This document shows, in pieces, positions 1-5,559 of a stretch of DNA of 5,625 bases. How positions within the stretch are numbered: position 1 is the stretch's first letter; each line of letters starts with the position of its first letter. Position numbers and translations under genes: made by a program. The notes under the pieces are model-generated. The model was not told where the DNA came from, made no database searches, and saw nothing but the letters and a program-made list of their open reading frames with translations. The stretch comes from Beijerinckiaceae bacterium. GTDB lineage: Bacteria > Pseudomonadota > Alphaproteobacteria > Rhizobiales > Beijerinckiaceae. Where the stretch lies: NCBI GenBank assembly GCA_947455285.1, contig CANGOK010000213.1, forward strand, positions 1-5,625, read 5' to 3'.

Positions 1-536
1 AGCTTCGCGGTCATCTTGGAGTGATCGACTTCGTAATACTCGGGCGTGTCGCGCTCGGTGAGCTGCACGGATTCGAGCACGATCACGAGCTGCTTGGAGC
101 TTTCCTTCACCTCGATGACGTCGCCGACCTTCACGAGGTAGGAGGCGATGTTCACGCGGCGACCGTTCACCTTCACATGCCCGTGGTTCACGAACTGGCG
201 GGCGGCGAAGGGGGTGGCGGCGAACTTGGCGCGGTAGACGACCGCGTCGAGGCGACGCTCCAGAAGGCCGATCAGGTTGTCGCCCGAGTCGCCCTTCATA
301 CGGATGGCTTCCGCATAGTACTTGCGGAACTGCTTCTCGGAGATGTTGCCGTAGTAGCCCTTGAGCTTCTGCTTGGCCTTCAGCTGGGTGCCGAAGTCAG
401 AGAGCTTGCCCTTGCGGCGCTGGCCGTGCTGGCCGGGGCCATATTCACGCTTGTTGACCGGGCTCTTCGGACGACCCCAGATGTTCTGGCCCATACGGCG
501 GTCGATTTTATACTTGGATTCTGCGCGCTTGGTCAT
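1..536 (-). CDS. rpsD: 30S ribosomal protein S4, C-terminus cut by the window edge
   Basis: Ribosomal protein S4 binds 16S rRNA early in assembly of the 30S subunit and nucleates its body. The reading frame is open from an ATG at 536-534 to the left edge, giving 178 complete codons. The usual length is about 205 residues, so roughly 27 C-terminal residues lie outside. The N-terminal part carries the typical basic start (MTKRAESKYKIDRR) and the motif NKREYGPGQHGQRRKGKLSDFG at about residues 28-49. An S4 RNA-binding domain follows at about residues 93-155 (LLERRLDAVVYRAKFA, then FVNHGHVKVNGRR). The N-terminal zinc-type cysteines found in some S4 proteins are absent, as in many proteobacteria. 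The start is supported by AGAGGA (542-547) five bases upstream. The gene stands alone here rather than in an alpha operon with rpsM, rpsK and rpoA. Identification is by recognised sequence and is very secure. Confidence 0.98.
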   Translation of the reverse strand, partial: MTKRAESKYKIDRRMGQNIWGRPKSPVNKREYGPGQHGQRRKGKLSDFGTQLKAKQKLKGYYGNISEKQFRKYYAEAIRMKGDSGDNLIGLLERRLDAVVYRAKFAATPFAARQFVNHGHVKVNGRRVNIASYLVKVGDVIEVKESSKQLVIVLESVQLTERDTPEYYEVDHSKMTAK

Positions 537-539
537 CGC

Positions 540-569
540 GGTCCTCTAGGTTGATAGGGCGCGAGGACC
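540..569 (-). promoter_or_regulatory. Possible RBS-sequestering hairpin upstream of rpsD
   Basis: On the rpsD transcript, GGUCCUC (from 569-563) is perfectly complementary to GAGGACC (from 546-540) with a 16-nt loop. The 3' arm contains the GAGG core of the Shine-Dalgarno sequence and ends three bases before the ATG. If formed, the 7-bp stem, five of whose pairs are G-C, would hide the ribosome binding site. S4 is a known translational autoregulator in E. coli (alpha operon) and Bacillus subtilis (rpsD leader). A role in autoregulation here is inference from position only. Confidence 0.4.
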
Positions 570-574
570 AGCGC

Positions 575-660
575 CGGATGGCCCCGCGCGGGGGCTTCCG
601 ATATCGCGATCCTCCCGCCGGTGGCGGAGGAACGCGCCCTCCTCTGCCCCTTTTCAGAGG
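575..660 (-). promoter_or_regulatory. Three tiled hairpins in the putative rpsD leader
   Basis: Three inverted repeats lie end to end upstream of the RBS hairpin. CCTCTG (641-646) pairs with CAGAGG (655-660) around an 8-nt loop. CCTC-C-CGCC (611-619) pairs with GGCGGAGG (623-630) with one bulged C and a 3-nt loop. CGGA plus GCCCC (575-578, 581-585) pairs with GGGGC plus TCCG (591-595, 597-600) around a 5-nt loop. None has a clear U-tract in either direction, so terminator function is not obvious. They may form a structured 5' leader of rpsD if its promoter lies above 660; I see no convincing -35/-10 pair there. GC-rich DNA readily gives short stems, so confidence is low. Confidence 0.3.
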
Positions 661-717
661 CCGACAGGCTGCTCACGGCGCTAGAGGCGGCGGAACGGCC
701 ACGGGTGCGTAACGACA

Positions 718-742
718 TCGCGCGCTTCTCAGGAGCGCGCGA
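718..742 (-). terminator. Probable terminator hairpin after the receptor pair
   Basis: TCGCGCGCT (718-726) and AGCGCGCGA (734-742) are a perfect 9-bp inverted repeat with a 7-nt loop. The stem begins 37 nt past the stop codon of the distal TTT receptor, the expected place for the end of that transcript. The bases after the stem on the minus strand (TGTCGTTACG) are only weakly T-rich. It could therefore be a poor intrinsic terminator, a 3'-end stabilising stem or a Rho-assisted site. It separates the receptor operon from rpsD. Confidence 0.55.
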
Positions 743-779
743 CTGGGAGGCTGATACCGGCTGGCTGTGCACGAGTCAA

Positions 780-1808
780 CTAATTCACCACGCTGAACTT
801 CGCCGCGCGCTCGATCACGTCCTTCGGGGCCTTATGGGCCTCGTTGAGCAGGTTCAGGATTTCGTCGCCCGTGAGGGGGTCGAGCGAGAGGCGGATCTTG
901 GCGGCGTCCGCAAGGAAGGCGGGGTCCGTCAGAACCTCCGTGAAGGCCTTCTTCATGGCGGCGGCGCGCTCGGCGGGAATGTCGGGCGGCGCGATGAAGG
1001 GACGGCCGAATTCCTGCGGCAAAACCACGAGCTCGAAGACCTTGCGCGCGGCAGGATCCTTCAACTGATCGATGGCGAGGGGCACGTCCGGCAAGTCCCT
1101 GTTCTTCACCAGTCCCATTTGGGCGATGGGGCGGATCAACTTGTTCTCGATCCAACCGGGCTGCACGGCCTTGTAGGTCTGCCAGGCCAGGCCGCAGACG
1201 CCCTCGGTCTCGCCACGCTCCAGAGCGAAGCGCATCTCATTGGTCGTATAACCGCTGATGACCTTGAAGCGCGTGCCGAACAGGGTGTTCATCAGGTTGG
1301 AGAAGATGGCGGGCGTGGCGTTCACCCCGGTCGCGCCGACCTGCACATCGCGCTTGCTGGCGTCCTCCAGGGTCTTGATGTCTGAGGTATGCCAGACGAC
1401 GCAGGTGCCTGTCTGCTTGTCGAGGCTGCCGATCCAGGTGAACTTGCGCTCATCGAATTTCGCGGCGGGATCGCCGAAGATCGGCAGCATGAACACCGTG
1501 TTGAAAGGCGCGGCGATGGCCGACCCATCGCGCGGCGCCTGCGCATACATGAAGTTCACATTCAGCAAACCGCCTGCGCCCGGCATGTTCTTGACGACGA
1601 CACCGGGCTGGCCCGGCAGATGTCTTGCGAAATGAACCGAGAAGACGCGGGCGATCTCGTCAAAGCCGCCGCCCGCGCCCGAGCCCACGTAAACGCTGAG
1701 CTGGGTCTTTTTATAAAACTCCTCCACGGTTTCAGCGCTGGCGCCGTTCATCGCCGAAAGCGTCGCAAGAGCGGCGACGACGAAACGTCTCAAAAGCGAG
1801 GACGCCAT
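780..1808 (-). CDS. Tripartite tricarboxylate transporter receptor (Bug/TctC family), divergent subtype
   Basis: Proteins of this family are periplasmic solute receptors that deliver carboxylates or related small molecules to TctA/TctB-type membrane permeases. The product has 342 residues. It has a classical signal peptide: basic residues at 7-8, a hydrophobic core at 9-20 and an ASA|ET cleavage site after residue 25. The mature part shows family landmarks: VYVGSGAGGGFDEIAR (residues 39-54, replacing the usual PF-PGG-D-AR), VVVKNMPGAGG (70-80) and APRDG (91-95). Unlike its neighbour it has two cysteines, Cys136 (TGTCVVW) and Cys205 (EGVCGLAW), which could form a periplasmic disulfide. The ATG at 1808-1806 is chosen because AAGGA lies seven bases upstream and the signal peptide starts there. 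An upstream in-frame start at 1880 would overlap the preceding gene and add a non-signal extension. It lies 13 nt after the other receptor, so the two are cotranscribed. The ligand cannot be read from the sequence. Confidence 0.88.
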   Translation of the reverse strand: MASSLLRRFVVAALATLSAMNGASAETVEEFYKKTQLSVYVGSGAGGGFDEIARVFSVHFARHLPGQPGVVVKNMPGAGGLLNVNFMYAQAPRDGSAIAAPFNTVFMLPIFGDPAAKFDERKFTWIGSLDKQTGTCVVWHTSDIKTLEDASKRDVQVGATGVNATPAIFSNLMNTLFGTRFKVISGYTTNEMRFALERGETEGVCGLAWQTYKAVQPGWIENKLIRPIAQMGLVKNRDLPDVPLAIDQLKDPAARKVFELVVLPQEFGRPFIAPPDIPAERAAAMKKAFTEVLTDPAFLADAAKIRLSLDPLTGDEILNLLNEAHKAPKDVIERAAKFSVVN

Positions 1809-1821
1809 GGAAGGATCCTTC

Positions 1822-2799
1822 TTATTTCGCCGAGAAATCGGGGCTGCTTGCGACCTTCGCCCATTTGGCGATGTCAGCATTCAGGTGGTCCGCAAGCGCC
1901 TTGGGCGCACCGCCGACAATGGAGAAGCCGAGGGAGGATAGCCGTTCCTTCATGGCGGGCTCAGACAGCACCGCGTTGGTGTCCGCGTTGATCTTGGCGA
2001 TGACGGCCGCAGGCGTGCCCTTCGGCGTGAAAATGCCGAACCAGGTAGACGGCTCGACGAGCTGTATGCCCAGCTCCTTGAACGTGGGCGTGTCAGGCAG
2101 CTCCTTCGCCCTTTCTGCGCCCGAGACCGCCAGCGCACGCACGCCGCCGCCCTTGATATTGCCGAGATGGCCACCCAGCGTAGCGACCCAGAAGGCCAAC
2201 CTGCCGCTCATAAGGTCGGTCGAGGCTGTGCCCAGCGACGTGTAAGGCACATGCTCCGCCTTGAACCCGGTCAATTGGCTGAAGAGAACAGTGGCGAGAT
2301 GACCGCTCGAGCCGATGCCGGTCGATGCGTAGTTCAATTCGCCGGGCTTGGCCTTCGCCGCAGCGACCAGATCGGCCACGGTCTTGTAGGGCGCATCCTT
2401 GGGGACCATCAGCACGTCCTGCGCGAAGCCGATGAAAATCACCGGTTCGAGATCCTTCACAGGGTCGAAGTTCGGCGCAGGCAGAATGGTGACATTGGTG
2501 GCGAGCGACTGGGCGCCCAGATGCAGCGTATAACCATCGGGCGCGGAATGCGCGGCTGCGGCTGCGCCGATGTTTCCAGCGCCGCCCGGCTTGTTCTCCA
2601 CGACGACGCTCTGCTTCCAGCGTTCGCCCAGCTTGTCGGCAAGGATGCGCGCCAAAGCGTCGATGGTGCCGCCAGCGCCAAAGGCGACGACGAGCTTCGG
2701 GGGGCGATCAGGATAGGTCTGCGCGCAGGCGATCGCGCCTGAAAGAGCGAGAGCTGCGATAGCGCCGCAAAGACGCGTGACGATTGGCCCAACGGGCAT
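1822..2799 (-). CDS. Tripartite tricarboxylate transporter receptor (Bug/TctC family), canonical subtype
   Basis: This 325-residue protein is a typical periplasmic Bug/TctC solute receptor. It has a signal peptide with a hydrophobic core at residues 10-24 and a likely cleavage at ACA|QT after residue 26. Cys25 does not sit in a good lipobox, so a lipoprotein is less likely. The mature start YPDRPPKLVVAFGAGG (29-44) followed by TIDALAR (45-51) is the family signature, with Asp47 at the position usually conserved near the ligand. VVVENKPGGAGNIGA (65-79) and APDGYTL (86-92) follow. The start at 2799 is fixed by a strong GGAGGA (2805-2810) five bases upstream. Upstream in-frame codons back to 3069 run into the next gene and lack signal-peptide character. 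No permease subunits (TctA, TctB) are visible nearby. The ligand is unknown; in described family members it is commonly a di- or tricarboxylate, an amino acid, nicotinate or an aromatic acid. Confidence 0.93.
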   Translation of the reverse strand: MPVGPIVTRLCGAIAALALSGAIACAQTYPDRPPKLVVAFGAGGTIDALARILADKLGERWKQSVVVENKPGGAGNIGAAAAAHSAPDGYTLHLGAQSLATNVTILPAPNFDPVKDLEPVIFIGFAQDVLMVPKDAPYKTVADLVAAAKAKPGELNYASTGIGSSGHLATVLFSQLTGFKAEHVPYTSLGTASTDLMSGRLAFWVATLGGHLGNIKGGGVRALAVSGAERAKELPDTPTFKELGIQLVEPSTWFGIFTPKGTPAAVIAKINADTNAVLSEPAMKERLSSLGFSIVGGAPKALADHLNADIAKWAKVASSPDFSAK

Positions 2800-2804
2800 G
2801 GCGT

Positions 2805-2810
2805 TCCTCC
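2805..2810 (-). promoter_or_regulatory. Strong ribosome binding site that sets the receptor start
   Basis: GGAGGA on the minus strand lies five bases before the ATG at 2799-2797. It is the best Shine-Dalgarno match in the window and decides the start of the proximal receptor against a 90-codon longer in-frame option. Confidence 0.8.
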
Positions 2811-2838
2811 ATAATTGTTGCAGGAAACTGCCATAATT
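2809..2838. repeat. Direct repeat CCATAATT with 22-bp period upstream of the receptor operon
   Basis: CCATAATT occurs at 2809-2816 and again at 2831-2838, so the copies start 22 bp apart, about two helical turns. It is an AT-rich island in a GC-rich region, inside the 70-bp gap before the receptor pair. The proximal copy touches the Shine-Dalgarno sequence. The spacing would suit a tandem operator or promoter elements for the receptor operon. Function is inferred from position; two 8-mers may also coincide by chance. Confidence 0.3.
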
Positions 2839-2869
2839 CGAGCGCGAGCGAAAGCCGGGACGAGGAGCT

Positions 2870-3193
2870 TCAATCCGGCTTGCCGCTGCGGCGGCGCACT
2901 TCAACCTCATTCGCATCGTCGGGCAAGGCGTCAGGCTCGGCGTCCTCGCTGTAGAAGGTGGGCGGCGGACCTTCGACGCGGTCAAAAACAGGGCCGGTTT
3001 CCGCCTCATCAGGCACATTGCCCGGCTCTTCGTTGCGGCTGATCTCCTCGATTTCGTCTTCCTCGCCATCAGCGCCGGGATAGGTGGGCGCCTGCCGGCG
3101 CACGTTCACCATGCTCTGCTCTGGCGGCACGGAACTGCGAAACTCGGAATCATCCGTTTCGTCGATGCGTCTCTTGTCTGGGGCCTTGCCCAT
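2870..3193 (-). CDS. Acidic, probably disordered hypothetical protein
   Basis: I do not recognise this 107-residue protein. By hand count it has about 30 Asp/Glu against 13 Lys/Arg. Basic clusters lie at both ends (GKAPDKRR at the N-terminus, RRRSGKP at the C-terminus) with an acidic proline-rich middle such as GEEDEIEEI and PDALPDDANEVEV. There is no cysteine or tryptophan, no signal peptide and no hydrophobic segment, so it is likely cytoplasmic and largely disordered. The ATG at 3193-3191 has GGAG upstream at suitable spacing. It lies 54 nt after murI and 70 nt before the receptor genes, all on one strand. The regular frame, good RBS and lack of a competing gene on the other strand argue that it is real. 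Possible roles such as a protein-binding or chaperone-like acidic peptide are speculation. Confidence 0.72.
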   Translation of the reverse strand: MGKAPDKRRIDETDDSEFRSSVPPEQSMVNVRRQAPTYPGADGEEDEIEEISRNEEPGNVPDEAETGPVFDRVEGPPPTFYSEDAEPDALPDDANEVEVRRRSGKPD

Positions 3194-3207
3194 GGTTCGT
3201 CTCCATG
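3191..3207 (-). promoter_or_regulatory. Small hairpin over the start of the acidic protein gene
   Basis: CATGG (3191-3195) and CCATG (3203-3207) form a perfect 5-bp inverted repeat with a 7-nt loop. The 3' arm on the transcript contains the ATG and the 5' arm includes part of the GGAG ribosome binding site. It could dampen initiation, but a stem this short may be chance. Confidence 0.2.
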
Positions 3208-3247
3208 ATGGGAGAAAACGATTGCGAAGCAGCGGCGTTCCAGCGCG

Positions 3248-4078
3248 TCAGGGCGACAGGATCGTGGGCGCCGATTGCTGTGCGAGGCTACGCTCTTGCA
3301 ACAACCTCACGAGCGGCCCTTCAGCCTCGCGTCCGCTGGTGAAGACGGCAGCGCCTAGGCGCGGCGCGGCTTTGTGATCCGCTGGGGCGAAACCGCGCTC
3401 GCAGAGCACATGATCAACCCGCCGGGCGATGGCGGGGGCGGGATCGACAAACGCGACCGGCCAAGGCGCCAACCGTTCAAAATGGGAGAGCAGCAGCGGA
3501 TAGTGAGTGCAAGCCAGCACCACATGGTCGGTGCGCTTTCCATCGCTCTCAAGGAAACAGGGCGCGATCTCACGGGCGATCTCGGCGTCATCGACGCTCT
3601 GCCCATGCATGAAGGCTTCGGCGATGGGCGCGAGGCGCCTTGAGCCTACCAGCGCCACATCGCAATGGGCGGCGTAATCGCGGATGAGGTCGCGGGTGTA
3701 ATCGCGCGCCACGGTGCCCGGTGTCGCCAGCACCGAAATCATATGGGATTTTGAATGAAGCGCGGCGGGCTTCACCGCAGGCACTGTCCCTACGAAAGGA
3801 ATCTCGGGCCAGCGGGCGCGCAGATCAGGAAGCACGAGGGTCGAGGCGGTGTTGCAGGCTATGACCACGATGTCAGGGCGCGCCTGCGCGATCATGGCTT
3901 CCATGATCGAACGCACCCGCGCGATCAAAACCGGTTCTTCGAGCCGCCCGTAGGGGAACACCGCGTCGTCGGCCACATAGACATAGTCCGCCGAGGGGCG
4001 CAGCGGCGCGATCCCGGCGAAGACCGTCAGGCCGCCAAGTCCCGAGTCGAAGACGAGAATCACAGGTTCGCGGGTCAA
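3248..4078 (-). CDS. murI: Glutamate racemase
   Basis: MurI is a cofactor-independent cytoplasmic racemase converting L-glutamate to D-glutamate, which MurD then adds to the peptidoglycan precursor. The 276-residue length is normal. The family motifs are present: FDSGLGGLTV (10-19) with the conserved Asp11, PYG (42-44), ACNTAST (74-80) with catalytic Cys75, and ACTHYPLL (189-196) with catalytic Cys190 followed by His192. Both Asp/Glu racemase domains are intact. The start is a TTG at 4078-4076. Between it and the upstream in-frame stop at 4126-4124 there are 15 codons without ATG, GTG or TTG, so TTG is the only reasonable start that keeps the residues before FDSG. No Shine-Dalgarno sequence is apparent, suggesting weak initiation or dependence on translation of the amine oxidase gene 45 nt upstream. 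The assignment itself is very secure. Confidence 0.97.
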   Translation of the reverse strand: MTREPVILVFDSGLGGLTVFAGIAPLRPSADYVYVADDAVFPYGRLEEPVLIARVRSIMEAMIAQARPDIVVIACNTASTLVLPDLRARWPEIPFVGTVPAVKPAALHSKSHMISVLATPGTVARDYTRDLIRDYAAHCDVALVGSRRLAPIAEAFMHGQSVDDAEIAREIAPCFLESDGKRTDHVVLACTHYPLLLSHFERLAPWPVAFVDPAPAIARRVDHVLCERGFAPADHKAAPRLGAAVFTSGREAEGPLVRLLQERSLAQQSAPTILSP

Positions 4079-4123
4079 GATGGCCCGGAATAGCGCGAGC
4101 GCAGGCGCTCGCCAAGCGGAGCT

Positions 4124-5443
4124 TCAGATACGCACCGCCCGCGCCGCCGCCTCGCCAGCCAGATAAGCCCCGCCCGCCGTCATGGCCGCTCCGAAATCGC
4201 CATCGCCCGCAGCGGTCGCTTCGCCAGCGAACCAGATGCGATCCGCGACTGGAAGCGCCAGCTTGGCCCGGGCGTCCGCCCGCCCCGGCAGCGCGTGCGA
4301 GTAGCACCCCATGGCGAAGGGGTCGGCCGCCCAGCCATTGACGCTGGCGCCAACGAAGGCGCCGCGAACGTCTTCGCCCAGCATCGCACTCAATCGGTCC
4401 AGCATAAACTCGACCGCAGCACGCTTCCCATGCGCCAGCAAGTCCCTCGCGAAGTCGCCCCCAAAGATCGCCACAATCAAATTCCGGTCGAATGGCCAGC
4501 ATTCAAAATTGACGCCTCCCGCGCCAGCCACGTCGTCCCAGAGGTTGCTGTTCATCGGCAGGCCGAAGCGAAAGCCGTCGAAACGAAGGCCGATCTTGGT
4601 CAAGGCGCCCATCGCGAGGCCGCCCAGCCCCTCTCGTGTCACGGAAGGAAGGTCAGGCGTGAAGCGGATCGCGCCGCGCGAAAGCACGCCCACGGGGACG
4701 GTGACGATGGCTGCGCGGGCCGTGAGGCTTCCAGCCGCGCTCTCGACCACGACGCCCTGCCCGTCCCAACGGATATGAGTCACTTGCGTGTTCAGGTTGA
4801 CAGGAACCCTTGCGCCGAACTGCTGGACCAACGCCCCATAACCATCGGGAGCGATCAGATCATCGCCAGACCATAGCCGCGCATAATCCAGCGCCGAGAT
4901 GCGTTCGGCCTCATCACCGACAGCCATGCGCGCCATGCCGCGCGCGCCGGGCAAAAGATCAGGCGCATCCGCCACGCGCTCGGCGAAGGAGACGTCCGGA
5001 ACGTCGCTCTGGTCGGTGTCGAACCGCCGAGACAATTCCGCAAACTGGCGGCGGCGACCGGAACGCTCGACCCGCGCGCCGTTCTCGAAACTCAGCCATT
5101 CGCCTGCGGGGATGGAGCTCTCGTCACGCAAGGCCACGCCAAGGTCAGCGGCGATCTTGCGCCATGGATTGCGCTCGGCCCAATGGATGTAGAAGGCCCC
5201 GGCGTCATAGGGTTCGCCAAGGGACGCGTCGGTGAATACGCGCCCGCCAATTCGCTCGCGCGCCTCTAGCACCACAAACCTTTTGCCATCGCGCGCGCAG
5301 GCCTGCGCCGCGCCAAGGCCCGCAGCGCCTGCTCCAATGATCGCGACATCTGTATCGAAGAGCGCCTGCGCCCGCAGCGCGCGCGGCAAGGCGAGCGTAG
5401 CGCCTGCATAAAGCAGCGAGCGACGTGTGACGGCGGGCGCCAT
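4124..5443 (-). CDS. Tat-exported FAD-dependent amine oxidase
   Basis: The 439-residue product belongs to the flavin-containing amine oxidase family (monoamine/polyamine oxidase, L-amino-acid oxidase and tryptophan 2-monooxygenase relatives). These oxidise an amine or amino acid with O2 to an imine and H2O2. The N-terminus has a twin-arginine signal, TRRSLL (6-11), then a hydrophobic stretch and a likely ALRAQA cleavage site near residue 27, so a folded FAD enzyme in the periplasm is expected. The dinucleotide motif is DVAIIGAGAAGLGAA (32-46) with Glu60 and ERIGGRVF (63-70). GALTKIGLRF (279-288) carries the Lys283 usual beside flavin N5. WFAGEAT (404-410) and the terminal helix GAAMTAGGAYLAGEAA (418-433) complete the FAD site. 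Start at 5443 is supported by AAGGT upstream. The substrate cannot be told from sequence. It precedes murI in the same frame and may be cotranscribed with it. Confidence 0.9.
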   Translation of the reverse strand: MAPAVTRRSLLYAGATLALPRALRAQALFDTDVAIIGAGAAGLGAAQACARDGKRFVVLEARERIGGRVFTDASLGEPYDAGAFYIHWAERNPWRKIAADLGVALRDESSIPAGEWLSFENGARVERSGRRRQFAELSRRFDTDQSDVPDVSFAERVADAPDLLPGARGMARMAVGDEAERISALDYARLWSGDDLIAPDGYGALVQQFGARVPVNLNTQVTHIRWDGQGVVVESAAGSLTARAAIVTVPVGVLSRGAIRFTPDLPSVTREGLGGLAMGALTKIGLRFDGFRFGLPMNSNLWDDVAGAGGVNFECWPFDRNLIVAIFGGDFARDLLAHGKRAAVEFMLDRLSAMLGEDVRGAFVGASVNGWAADPFAMGCYSHALPGRADARAKLALPVADRIWFAGEATAAGDGDFGAAMTAGGAYLAGEAAARAVRI

Positions 5444-5525
5444 GGAGTTACCTTCAATGCGTCACGCGGGACCTGACCCTGCGCGACCATAACGATTACG
5501 CAGCCAGTTTATCTTCGGATCGATT

Positions 5526-5559
5526 CCAAAAATCGCGTCAATTCGCGCGCAGGCGAATT
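5526..5559 (-). terminator. Terminator-like hairpin after the right-edge gene
   Basis: AATTCGC (5540-5546) and GCGAATT (5553-5559) are a perfect 7-bp inverted repeat with a 6-nt loop. On the minus strand the stem overlaps the TAA stop and is followed, after GACGCGA, by five T residues (5532-5528). A smaller alternative stem, CGCG-AATTGA-CGCG, directly abuts ATTTTT. The arrangement fits an intrinsic terminator for the gene at the right edge, although the T-run is not immediately next to the larger stem. Confidence 0.45.

Noticed and set aside
21..554. Long plus-strand open frame opposite rpsD
   Set aside because: It is the antisense shadow of the unmistakable S4 gene and shows no known protein motif.
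533..772. A 79-codon frame on the minus strand whose TGA overlaps the rpsD ATG (ATGA), suggesting a coupled leader peptide
   Set aside because: It starts with GTG, uses several rare codons (AGG-AGG, AGA, ATA, TTA), has an Ser/Ala/Arg-rich noise-like composition and runs through all the hairpins. Kept only as a remote possibility of a leader ORF.
1811..1820. Palindrome AAGGATCCTT over the Shine-Dalgarno sequence of the distal receptor
   Set aside because: It is self-complementary without room for a loop, so it cannot form a stable hairpin in one RNA; most likely chance around the SD.
621..1991. Long plus-strand open frames (254 and 200 codons) opposite the distal receptor
   Set aside because: They mirror the codon structure of the minus-strand receptor gene, are His/Gly/Arg/Asp-rich as expected of antisense frames in GC-rich DNA, and lack credible starts.
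2167..2742. Plus-strand 191-codon frame opposite the proximal receptor
   Set aside because: Antisense shadow of a well-supported Bug/TctC gene; no recognisable domain.
2811..2880. Possible sigma-70 promoter before the receptor operon (AT-rich AATTAT boxes)
   Set aside because: No -35 match lies at 16-18 bp from either AT-rich box, so I did not call a promoter.
4295..4876. Plus-strand frames (193 and 155 codons) opposite the amine oxidase
   Set aside because: Two overlapping frames over the same stretch with no motifs, explained by the GC bias of the real gene.
5444..5557. Possible promoter for the amine oxidase-murI unit
   Set aside because: The gap contains AT-rich bits (GATAAAC, CGTTATGG) but no -35/-10 pair with acceptable spacing.
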